IMG/VR virus record: IMGVR_UViG_3300017788_000201 | Span: 1 to 22,213 of that record | Source: a virus | Length of the DNA stretch: 22,213 nucleotides | Reading direction: 5' to 3' (one strand) | Shown here: one piece after another, positions 17,488-22,213 of the stretch | Position numbering within the stretch: the first letter of the stretch is position 1 | Layout: the number at the start of each line of letters is the position of its first letter | Program-made: the position numbers and the translations under genes | The notes under the pieces: model-generated | Seen by the model: only the letters and a program-made list of their open reading frames with translations | Database searches by the model: none | Told to the model about the DNA's origin: nothing

Positions 17488-18396
17488 TTAACCAATTGTT
17501 TCCAGCAGCTTCAAGCCAGCGCTTGTAATTTCTCGCTTCGCATCAATGCGGAGGAAGTTCATACGGAGCAAGTGAAGCTCAACGTCACGGCGCAAAGCCT
17601 GAGCACTAAGGCCAGTGATCGCCGCGAGGGAAGTGAGAGTCAGCGGGCCGCGAGACTTGAGGGCGGCGAGCACCTGAATTTCGGTGTTGGTCACGCCGCG
17701 AGCGTTGATGTTTGCCTTGTGGCACAAGCTCTTCCAATCTTCGTTGGAGAAGTCGGGGTTGTTTTTGGCCTCGCAGAACATTTTAATGTCGTTGGAGCGC
17801 TTGACGGCACTGCGGGCATTGCCGCGAACCGTGGTCGCGATCTCATCGAGCACACCCGCTTCAAACTTCACATCAGGAATGCGCTTCTGGATGATCTGCT
17901 TCACTTCGCTGGAAGTGTAGGCGACGAAATCCACAACCGAAAGACGATCTTTAAACGGCGGGAACAAGCGATCAAGTTCCGTAGTGGCGAACACAAAAGA
18001 CATCTGCGCGAAGTCGAAAGTGTATTCGACATCCTGATGGGTGTAATGCACCACGTTTTTCTTCTCGGTGTTGAAGATGGTGAGAAAGGCGGAAACCAAC
18101 TTCTTCGGCAGTTCGTGCGCCTCATCGAAGAAGAGAACGCATTCGGTGCCTTGCACCTGCGGCATCAGTTGCTCAAAGAACTGTTTTTCGTTCTTGATGC
18201 TGCTGCTGTTGATCTCGTAGAAGGTCTTTTTGCACGCTGCGCCAACTGCGCGGGCGAATTCGGTCTTGCCGATGCCGCGTGCGCCGTTGAACATGAGGAA
18301 CGGGAGAACGCCCGTCGTCTTGTAAGCGTCCAAGTAGAAGGAAAGCTGACGCTTGATGTGGTCTTGACCGACGATGTGTTTGAATGCTGGCTTCAT
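17488..18396 (-). CDS. RuvB-like AAA+ ATPase / Holliday-junction helicase type
   Basis: A 302-residue AAA+ ATPase resembling RuvB and clamp-loader small subunits. Walker A GARGIGKTE at about 38-46, Walker B FFDEAH at 89-94, sensor 1 FATTE at 136-140, an arginine region LFPPFKDRL at 144-152, sensor 2 RGNAR at 191-195, then a C-terminal winged-helix-like domain from about 240 (LAALKSRGPLTLTSLAAITGLSAQALRRDVE). The N-terminal FKHIVGQDHIKRQLSFYL is typical of RuvB. The usual role would be branch migration. It is divergent from a PD-(D/E)XK nuclease gene. The promoter is good, but the leader (about 28 nt, ACCACCACCACCATCACCC) has no ribosome site. Confidence 0.85.
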   Translation of the reverse strand: MKPAFKHIVGQDHIKRQLSFYLDAYKTTGVLPFLMFNGARGIGKTEFARAVGAACKKTFYEINSSSIKNEKQFFEQLMPQVQGTECVLFFDEAHELPKKLVSAFLTIFNTEKKNVVHYTHQDVEYTFDFAQMSFVFATTELDRLFPPFKDRLSVVDFVAYTSSEVKQIIQKRIPDVKFEAGVLDEIATTVRGNARSAVKRSNDIKMFCEAKNNPDFSNEDWKSLCHKANINARGVTNTEIQVLAALKSRGPLTLTSLAAITGLSAQALRRDVELHLLRMNFLRIDAKREITSAGLKLLETIG

Positions 18397-18431
18397 GGGT
18401 GATGGTGGTGGTGGTTCGTGTTAAGACTGAT

Positions 18432-18459
18432 ACTATACGCGAAGAGGGGGTTTAGTCAA
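18432..18459 (-). promoter_or_regulatory. Promoter for the RuvB-like gene
   Basis: On the minus strand TTGACT (18459-18454), 16-bp spacer, TATAGT (18437-18432), then about 35 bp to the ATG. The leader consists largely of ACC/CAC repeats. Confidence 0.72.
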
Positions 18460-18504
18460 GGTTTTTTTGTGGAAAAGAAAGGTGTTTTAAACGTATTTAA
18501 AGAA

Positions 18505-18510
18505 TAAAAT
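18505..18510 (+). promoter_or_regulatory. Possible -10 box for 18517
   Basis: TAAAAT ends 6 bp before the ATG at 18517, the same spacing as in other leaderless units, but no good -35 box is visible at 16-17 bp. Confidence 0.4.
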
Positions 18511-18516
18511 CTTTCA

Positions 18517-18846
18517 ATGATTCCTTATCCTAAAAACAAAAGCAAGTTTGAGTTACAAGCCGAATTATTCTTTGCGCTTAAAAACGAAGGCTTCTCCGTT
18601 CGTGGCGAAGTTTCAGCAAAAAATGAAAGTGGCAAAAGTATGTTTGACCTCGTTGTATTTGTTGATGGCAAAGCAGAAATTATTATTGAAGTTAAGAATT
18701 CTCCTCATGCCGCCTTGGTCTATGGAAAACAAACAAAGCAAGCCAAGAAGTATAACTCTTACGGGTTAGCCGTCATCTACCACACTTCATTACATTCTAT
18801 AGAAGAGACGGTCGCTAAGGTGCGAAAATATTTCAACGGTTATTAG
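18517..18846 (+). CDS. PD-(D/E)XK nuclease-like protein (109 aa)
   Basis: A 109-residue protein with the core of the restriction-endonuclease fold: an N-terminal helix with Glu (SKFELQAELFFALKNEGF), then FDLVVF with the catalytic Asp (about 44), then IIIEVKNS with the E-x-K pair (58, 60), and a following helix with Gln (KQTKQAKKY). The order matches Hjc-type Holliday-junction resolvases and related nucleases; the exact substrate is unknown. The gene is clearly richer in A+T than its neighbours, suggesting separate acquisition. It is divergent from the RuvB-like gene, and a resolvase-helicase pairing is possible but unproven. Confidence 0.8.
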   Translation: MIPYPKNKSKFELQAELFFALKNEGFSVRGEVSAKNESGKSMFDLVVFVDGKAEIIIEVKNSPHAALVYGKQTKQAKKYNSYGLAVIYHTSLHSIEETVAKVRKYFNGY

Positions 18847-18939
18847 CCTTTTTATTCCCCCGTGATTTTTTTATCCGATATGCCAGACACTAAGCGGTTT
18901 AATGTCTGACATACCAGACGTTTATTAGCCTTTTTATTC
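18840..18939. terminator. Bidirectional terminator with an 18-bp direct repeat
   Basis: Two identical copies of TTATTAGCCTTTTTATTC (18840-18857 and 18922-18939) hold the stop codons of the converging genes: TAG of 18517-18846 in the first, TAA of the leftward 18934-19191 in the second. Between them TATGCCAGACA (18879-18889) pairs with TGTCTGACATA (18903-18913), an 11-bp stem with one wobble. Confidence 0.65.
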
Positions 18940-19191
18940 GTCCACGGTCATTTCTTCGGGGCGCGTCACGCTGAATTGAATCTGCGGTTCTTCCTCGACT
19001 TCGGGTGGCGCAGTGGTCACGACGATGGGGGCGTATTCCTTGACGGTCACACCGTAGTCGCGCAGCCAGATCGCGCCCACAGGGACGCTGGCATCCTGCG
19101 GAAACAATTCATTGAGTTGGCGCAGGGTGATGTTGACGAGAGATTTTGCGCCTTTTGGCCTGCCTCTTTGGTTTTTGGTTTCGGTATTCAT
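18934..19191 (-). CDS. Small protein with AT-hook-like N-terminus (85 aa)
   Basis: An 85-residue protein. RGRPKGAKS at residues 9-17 looks like an AT-hook or basic DNA-binding tail, followed by a helix (LVNITLRQLNELFPQDASVPVGAIWLRDYGV) and an acidic tail (PPEVEEEPQIQF...EEMTVDE). No family is recognised; DNA binding is inferred from the basic motif. The start is fixed by a promoter with perfect TTGACA 9 bp from the ATG to the -10 box. Confidence 0.74.
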   Translation of the reverse strand: MNTETKNQRGRPKGAKSLVNITLRQLNELFPQDASVPVGAIWLRDYGVTVKEYAPIVVTTAPPEVEEEPQIQFSVTRPEEMTVDE

Positions 19192-19200
19192 AGTGGTGTT

Positions 19201-19228
19201 AATATATGGGTTTTTATGCTGATGTCAA
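19201..19228 (-). promoter_or_regulatory. Promoter for 18934-19191, inside the end of 19214-19387
   Basis: TTGACA (19228-19223), 16-bp spacer, TATATT (19206-19201), 9 bp to the ATG. The -35 box is the Leu-Thr codon pair near the end of the upstream gene. Confidence 0.78.
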
Positions 19229-19387
19229 GTTTTTACTTTGCACCCACTTGTCTATGAAACTGAGTGCTCGGTCTTCTGTGGGGAAGCCATAAACTTCCAG
19301 CGTGTTGCCGCACTCGTCGTTTTCGTAAACTTCCCACTCGTTCGAGTATTCGTTCCAGTAGGGGGAGAGGTCGATGAGTGTGATCAT
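19214..19387 (-). CDS. Small acidic orphan protein (57 aa)
   Basis: A 57-residue reading frame (ATG 19387, TAA ending at 19214): acidic and aromatic (MITLIDLSPYWNEYSNEWEVYENDECGN), then YGFPTEDRALSFIDKWVQSKN. No family is recognised. It is supported by a promoter 6 bp upstream and by the reuse of its last codons as the next promoter. Its sequence fits a small beta-alpha fold. Confidence 0.72.
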   Translation of the reverse strand: MITLIDLSPYWNEYSNEWEVYENDECGNTLEVYGFPTEDRALSFIDKWVQSKNLTSA

Positions 19388-19393
19388 GGGGAT

Positions 19394-19422
19394 AATGTAA
19401 GGGGTTTTTATGCTGGTGTCAA
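19394..19422 (-). promoter_or_regulatory. Leaderless-type promoter for 19214-19387
   Basis: TTGACA (19422-19417), 17-bp spacer with CATAAAAACC, TACATT (19399-19394), 6 bp to the ATG. The -35 box includes the TGA stop of the upstream gene. Confidence 0.77.
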
Positions 19423-19574
19423 GTCATGGTTGCTGAATCTTTCGGATAGAGAATGGGCGCGTCCAAGTCATAGCGAGGACTTTTTTTTTCTTCTTTTGCT
19501 GCTTTCTTAGTGGGGAATGTCCCCATGATCAGTTCGGAGCGGGAACCGTGGTAGATGAGTTGGTATTTCATCAT
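19419..19574 (-). CDS. Small basic orphan protein with a nine-A run (51 aa)
   Basis: A 51-residue reading frame: MMKYQLIYHGSRSELIMGTF, a Lys/Glu stretch, then SPRYDLDAPILYPKDSATMT. It overlaps the stop of the upstream gene (ATGA), so it is coupled to it. The Lys/Glu stretch is encoded by a run of nine A on this strand (T at 19481-19489), a site prone to polymerase or ribosome slippage; a one-base shift would alter the C-terminus. The start could also be the second ATG at 19571. No family is recognised. Confidence 0.62.
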   Translation of the reverse strand: MMKYQLIYHGSRSELIMGTFPTKKAAKEEKKSPRYDLDAPILYPKDSATMT

Positions 19575-19807
19575 GATTCGTCGTATTCGTTGGTGATGGT
19601 TTCGACACGGACAATTTTGAACTCTGATTGTTTTTCGCAGCGAATATTGGATGCCTTTTCAACACCAAGTTGACTGCGGGCATCGTCCAAAGTGCGCAGG
19701 CCGCGCACAACGGGCCACCACAAATGTTCGACAGCAGCCTTAGACGACATATCGCGTGAGTGGATTTGCCAAGTGGTGAGTTTGAGGGTGCGGTCAGGGA
19801 GATTCAT
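19571..19807 (-). CDS. Small orphan protein (78 aa)
   Basis: A 78-residue protein with a strand-rich start (RTLKLTTWQIHSRDM), a helical centre (AAVEHLWWPVVRGLRTLDDARSQLG) and a basic-acidic end (KIVRVETITNEYDES). No family is recognised. Its promoter is almost identical to that of 20471-20719. The stop overlaps the start of the following gene. Confidence 0.74.
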   Translation of the reverse strand: MNLPDRTLKLTTWQIHSRDMSSKAAVEHLWWPVVRGLRTLDDARSQLGVEKASNIRCEKQSEFKIVRVETITNEYDES

Positions 19808-19813
19808 GGGAGT

Positions 19814-19841
19814 AAGATACTCTATTTTTATTCCTTGTCAA
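19814..19841 (-). promoter_or_regulatory. Leaderless-type promoter for 19571-19807
   Basis: TTGACA (19841-19836), 16-bp spacer AGGAATAAAAATAGAG, TATCTT (19819-19814), 6 bp to the ATG. It is identical in both boxes and spacer to the promoter at 20726-20753. Confidence 0.82.
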
Positions 19842-19842
19842 C

Positions 19843-20421
19843 CTATTCTTCACTCAACCTGCCGCTTTGCTTCGTCCAAATGAGCAAATCAATTTGTGCG
19901 ATGCTCATGCCAGGGTATTCAGCTTCGGCCAAGTGCAAAAACTGACGCTCCAAGCTAAGATATTGTGTTCCGCTAGGGGTGTTCTTGGGAGCCTCATGGA
20001 CTCCCCTGTCGCGCATCCATGCTAAGATGTGAGTGTCGAGCACGGCGCATTCGCAGTGGGGCCGCGAATGAAGCAAAAAGAAACGTGCGGTCTTAGGCCC
20101 ACATCCATAGACTTCCATCAGTTCAGTGAGGGTTGCCGTGCGCAGATCGAGCGAGAGAGACTGCACCACCGCTTTTGTGAGGCGCGAGTATTGCCCGACC
20201 TTTGCGGCGACCAAGGCATTGTGGATGCCAATTTCGCCCAAATCACTCAAATAATCAAATGGCGTGATGTTCCGCCAGTGGGCCTGGTGCAGGAGTTTGC
20301 TCAGACAACGACTGGCATAGTCACTGTTTTTGCCCGCCACGAAGAGCGAGAAAAGCCAAAACGCCTGCAATTCAGAGTCTGAACGTTCAAAGTTTGTGAT
20401 GTTTTTGGGGTCAATGATCAT
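19843..20421 (-). CDS. HhH-GPD DNA glycosylase-like protein (192 aa)
   Basis: A 192-residue base-excision-repair-type protein. A helix-hairpin-helix GCGPKTARFF at about 106-115 and VLDTHI at 127-132 give the Lys and catalytic Asp positions of the endonuclease III / OGG superfamily. The remainder is helical, as in that fold. No C-terminal four-Cys iron-sulphur motif is present, so it is nearer to OGG/AGOG-like than to Nth. Substrate base unknown. The first ATG at 20421 is chosen over a TTG 6 bp further upstream. It follows the 20471 gene by 49 bp with no clear promoter, so it is probably co-transcribed. Confidence 0.83.
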   Translation of the reverse strand: MIIDPKNITNFERSDSELQAFWLFSLFVAGKNSDYASRCLSKLLHQAHWRNITPFDYLSDLGEIGIHNALVAAKVGQYSRLTKAVVQSLSLDLRTATLTELMEVYGCGPKTARFFLLHSRPHCECAVLDTHILAWMRDRGVHEAPKNTPSGTQYLSLERQFLHLAEAEYPGMSIAQIDLLIWTKQSGRLSEE

Positions 20422-20470
20422 AAGCAAGAGGTCAGGATTACGAGTTGTGTGCCGTGTTGCCAGTTTGTCT

Positions 20471-20719
20471 TCACTTGTCCAGTGACTCGGCGCGTTTTTC
20501 AGGCTTCATGCCATAGATCAGACATGGAGGGGTCTGGCTAATGTCAACCAAATGCCACCATTCCAGTGTCGGTTTGTCGTCAGACCAAGGTTCAGCCGCG
20601 TGTTCGTGCAAGAACTTCAAGGCTGCTTCGGGCGACTCGTAACTACCGACAAGGTCGTTCCATCCGCCGCAGGGATAGTATTCTTCGCCACCAAATAGAA
20701 GTATGGGTTTTGCTTTCAT
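20471..20719 (-). CDS. Small orphan protein (82 aa)
   Basis: An 82-residue acidic protein (MKAKPILLFGGEEYYPCGGWNDLVGSYESPEAALKFLHEHAAEPW, then EWWHLVDIS). The 'Y-P-x-GG-x-x-D-x-x-G-S-Y-x-S-x-E-A-A' pattern with a strand-turn-helix resembles small phage proteins that modulate or inhibit others, but no family is certain. It starts a unit with the glycosylase gene. Confidence 0.76.
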   Translation of the reverse strand: MKAKPILLFGGEEYYPCGGWNDLVGSYESPEAALKFLHEHAAEPWSDDKPTLEWWHLVDISQTPPCLIYGMKPEKRAESLDK

Positions 20720-20725
20720 GACAGT

Positions 20726-20753
20726 AAGATACTCTATTTTTATTCCTTGTCAA
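20726..20753 (-). promoter_or_regulatory. Leaderless-type promoter for 20471-20719
   Basis: TTGACA (20753-20748), spacer AGGAATAAAAATAGAG, TATCTT (20731-20726), 6 bp to the ATG. The TGA of the -35 box is also the stop codon of the upstream gene 20750-21157. Confidence 0.83.
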
Positions 20754-21157
20754 GCATTATCCACTCTCCACACATTCAAGATGCGGTGGCAACGCCCAAC
20801 CGTCCAATCTTGCACAACGCCGTTCTTAGAGCACAAAATGTGTCCTTTAGTGCGGATAAGGTAAGTGCCACGATAGTTTCGCGCTCCAAACGCACGAACC
20901 GTTTTTGTGTGCGGCACCACAAGAAGAGTAACATCTTTGACGCTCTTACCAAGCTTTGTTAATTCTTCGATCACAATGCTTGTCTGAAAACCGTGACCGT
21001 GTTTCCTGCCCCTAACGCGCAACATATTGTGTGCGATTGGATAGTCGATGCTTGCGGCAGCAGCCAAAGCCTTGACTGTGCAATCATTTTTTTCGTGCGG
21101 GAAAAGCCTGTTCTGCTCTTCCTTCAAACTGAGGTAAACAGTGTTGGAGTGGTGCAT
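20750..21157 (-). CDS. Papain-like/C39-like cysteine-protease-fold protein (135 aa)
   Basis: A 135-residue protein resembling small phage proteins with a papain-like fold. NDCTVKALAAAASIDYPIAH at about 24-43 places a candidate catalytic Cys (C26) at the start of a helix. A later strand GTYLIRTKGHILCSKNGVV places a candidate His (H106), followed by QDW as in related phage proteins. Activity could be peptidase, amidase or transglutaminase-like, or none. It has its own leaderless-type promoter. The function in infection is unknown. Confidence 0.78.
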   Translation of the reverse strand: MHHSNTVYLSLKEEQNRLFPHEKNDCTVKALAAAASIDYPIAHNMLRVRGRKHGHGFQTSIVIEELTKLGKSVKDVTLLVVPHTKTVRAFGARNYRGTYLIRTKGHILCSKNGVVQDWTVGRCHRILNVWRVDNA

Positions 21158-21163
21158 GGCAAT

Positions 21164-21191
21164 AATATAAGGAGTTTTTATTCCCCGTCAA
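21164..21191 (-). promoter_or_regulatory. Leaderless-type promoter for 20750-21157
   Basis: TTGACG (21191-21186), 16-bp spacer GGGAATAAAAACTCCT, TATATT (21169-21164), 6 bp to the ATG. The -35 box overlaps the TGA stop of 21188-21367. Confidence 0.78.
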
Positions 21192-21367
21192 GCATTTTTG
21201 GCATAAAACTCAGCCGCTTTCTTCCACTCATTTTCACTCATAATAGAAAGAAATTTTATGTTCCTGTCTTCAGCATGATTTCTTGCCTGAGCAATGCTTT
21301 TGAAGAGTCCTAAAACAACAAAAGGATTATTAGCTCTTTCAATTAAGGCAATGTATTTTTCTTTCAT
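21188..21367 (-). CDS. Small orphan protein (59 aa)
   Basis: A 59-residue basic protein with a strand-helix-strand-helix pattern (KYIALIERANNPFVVLGLFKSIAQARNHAEDRNIKFLSI, then ENEWKKAAEFYAKNA). No family is recognised. The in-frame TTG 9 bp upstream overlaps the -10 region, so the ATG at 21367 is used. It lies just downstream of tRNA-Gln. Confidence 0.74.
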   Translation of the reverse strand: MKEKYIALIERANNPFVVLGLFKSIAQARNHAEDRNIKFLSIMSENEWKKAAEFYAKNA

Positions 21368-21374
21368 GGTGTCC

Positions 21375-21402
21375 AATATAACGGAATTAAAATCCTTGTC
21401 AA
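21375..21402 (-). promoter_or_regulatory. Leaderless-type promoter for 21188-21367
   Basis: TTGACA (21402-21397), 16-bp spacer, TATATT (21380-21375), 7 bp to the ATG. It lies directly after the tRNA-Gln gene. Confidence 0.78.
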
Positions 21403-21417
21403 CGGATTTCGTGGAAA

Positions 21418-21488
21418 TTGCCCCATAAGGAATCGAACCTCAATCAAGAGAATCAAAATCTCCTGTGTTACCATTACACCATAGGGCA
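21418..21488 (-). tRNA. tRNA-Gln (anticodon UUG)
   Basis: Complete cloverleaf: acceptor TGCCCTA / TGGGGCA (one G-U), D-arm with GGTAA in the loop, anticodon arm GGAGA-TTTTGAT-TCTCT with anticodon TTG, T-arm TGAGG-TTCGATT-CCTTA, discriminator A. CCA is not encoded, unlike tRNA-Arg in this window. It reads CAA. It lies between 21527-21730 and 21188-21367. Confidence 0.93.
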
Positions 21489-21526
21489 GTTGTAGGGGTG
21501 AGTTGTTGATGTTGGACAAAGGTAGC

Positions 21527-21730
21527 TTATTTGGGGCGAGAGTCCAGGATTTTGTGTTCTTTTTTGAACGCACGAACGATTTCACGCGATTCGCCGCAGG
21601 TGCATCCGAGTCTTTTTAAGTGCTTTTTTATTCGCGAGTATGTTCGTAGAGGGGCTAAAGCATGAAAAATACTAGGGTGGAAGGTGGGTTTATCGGCGGG
21701 CGCGTCCATCTTTGTTGTAAAAGCGGCCAT
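21527..21730 (-). CDS. Small basic orphan protein (67 aa)
   Basis: A 67-residue protein: Ala/Pro/Thr-rich start, then a basic helical half (LAPLRTYSRIKKHLKRLGCTCGESREIVRAFKKEHK) with a CTC pair. It might bind nucleic acid. The ATG at 21730 lies 7 bp after the previous stop; a TTG at 21760 in frame would overlap that gene and is less likely. It ends CCC AAA TAA, the same CCAAATAA string found at the previous gene's end and in the tandem repeat near tRNA-Arg. Confidence 0.66.
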   Translation of the reverse strand: MAAFTTKMDAPADKPTFHPSIFHALAPLRTYSRIKKHLKRLGCTCGESREIVRAFKKEHKILDSRPK

Positions 21731-21737
21731 AGTGGGC

Positions 21738-22028
21738 TTATTTGGCGCGGGAGGGTTCAAATTTTGTCATTTTCGTTGATGCTTTCTCCCGCCCTGCCTG
21801 TGGCAGAGCAGGGGCGTTCGCTGGATTGTAATTTCGGAACTCAGGAGTGCCTCGCCAGTTCCATTCGCGGTCGCTTTCATCCTCGCCATCGGGGCAGTTG
21901 AGCCACATGTAAGAGTAGCAGGGTTCTTCAACGTGGACATGCGCCCACAGGCCACCGTAAAGGCGGCGATACCACTCGAAGTTCCTGAGGAAACATGCAA
22001 ACCAGCCCCAGCGAACAAGGCGGCGCAT
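21738..22028 (-). CDS. Trp-rich orphan protein (96 aa)
   Basis: A 96-residue protein, unusually rich in Trp, Tyr and Arg in its first half (RRLVRWGWFACFLRNFEWYRRLYGGLWAHVHV), then PCYSYMWLNCPDGEDESDREWNWRGTPEF and a basic tail. The frame remains open upstream of the ATG at 22028 for about 30 bases (KKDDERRW), with a GAAAGGAG site near 22065 but no normal start codon there. The start is therefore uncertain. A competing frame starting at 22042 has an unnatural Ser/Ala/Gly-rich composition and is rejected. Confidence 0.65.
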   Translation of the reverse strand: MRRLVRWGWFACFLRNFEWYRRLYGGLWAHVHVEEPCYSYMWLNCPDGEDESDREWNWRGTPEFRNYNPANAPALPQAGREKASTKMTKFEPSRAK

Positions 22029-22051
22029 CCAACGGCGTTCATCGTCTTTCT

Positions 22052-22213
22052 TTATTTCGTTGCTCCTTTCTCGCCGTGGATGACCTCGGTGTTAGCACAA
22101 AGAGCCAGCCCCGCGATGGTCGAGACCGTTTCAAGAATGTCTAGCTGGCCTTGTCGGTAGTCGCCAGTGCTGCCCATTATAGGACCGTGGCGCTCGATTT
22201 TCTCCAACGCCTC
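22052..22213 (-). CDS. Partial orphan protein at the right edge (53 aa seen)
   Basis: An open frame entering from the window edge and ending with TAA at 22052. The visible 53 residues include EALEKIERHGPIMGSTGDYRQG, then LDILETVSTIAGLALCANTEVIHG, a helical, mildly hydrophobic end. No family is recognised and the N-terminus is missing. It lies directly upstream of the Trp-rich gene. Confidence 0.6.
   Translation of the reverse strand, partial: EALEKIERHGPIMGSTGDYRQGQLDILETVSTIAGLALCANTEVIHGEKGATK

Noticed and set aside
17572-18402. Plus-strand 276-residue open frame
   Set aside because: Antisense shadow of the RuvB-like gene, which has clear ATPase motifs.
18505-18846. Toxin-antitoxin pair with the neighbouring gene
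   Set aside because: The nuclease-like gene has no partner gene next to it on the same strand and no antitoxin-like DNA-binding protein in the unit.
21767-22042. Minus-strand frame starting at 22042
   Set aside because: Ser/Ala/Gly-rich, overlaps the more protein-like Trp-rich frame ending at 21738.

Overview
This window is most likely part of a large tailed double-stranded DNA phage genome, or an integrated relative. The left end carries a partial large terminase subunit, a tail-tube-like virion protein and PhoH. Elsewhere there are two standard tRNAs, a phage-type sigma factor, repair and recombination proteins, and dozens of short, tightly packed orphan genes. I cannot name the host. The promoters are host-like (TTGACA or TTGCRC, 16-17 bp, TAYYTT), which suggests a bacterium with a standard housekeeping sigma factor.

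Layout. (1) 1-6115, minus strand: packaging and structure block with overlapping genes. In order of transcription: virion/tail-tube-like protein, PhoH ATPase, small coiled-coil membrane protein, PAS-domain protein, zinc-ribbon protein, sigma-70-like factor with a Cys insert, DNA-binding/coiled-coil protein (possible small terminase), zinc-finger/ERCC4 nuclease, and large terminase (cut by the window edge). Several of these genes have clear Shine-Dalgarno sites. (2) 6116-6522: divergent intergenic region, very poor in C on the plus strand, with an imperfect 45-49 bp direct repeat. (3) 6523-17103, plus strand: about 28 small genes, mostly 37-136 codons, in short transcription units. Recognisable members are a DUF932 protein and a GP88-like Cys-rich protein. 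(4) 17104-17487: tandem repeat, tRNA-Arg(UCU) and a terminator. (5) 17488-22213, mainly minus strand: RuvB-like ATPase, HhH-GPD DNA glycosylase, papain-like protein, tRNA-Gln(UUG) and small orphans, with one plus-strand PD-(D/E)XK nuclease.

Three features stand out. First, twelve copies of an indel-free 52-bp element lie only between genes of the plus-strand array. Each can fold into three hairpins, with some paired base changes. Second, at least 18 genes on both strands have a promoter whose -10 box ends 5-7 bp before the ATG, so transcription should start at or next to the start codon (leaderless mRNA). On the minus strand the -35 box TTGACA is often fused to the stop codon of the gene before it. 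Third, atypical structured RNAs lie among the array genes: two tRNA-like RNAs with non-canonical anticodon regions (12169-12389) and a cloverleaf-like fold (10807-10885).

The array therefore reads as a series of gene cassettes: repeat, promoter, one to three small genes, sometimes a GC-rich hairpin, then the next repeat. The left block provides packaging, structure and probably late transcription control. The right block provides recombination, repair and tRNA functions.
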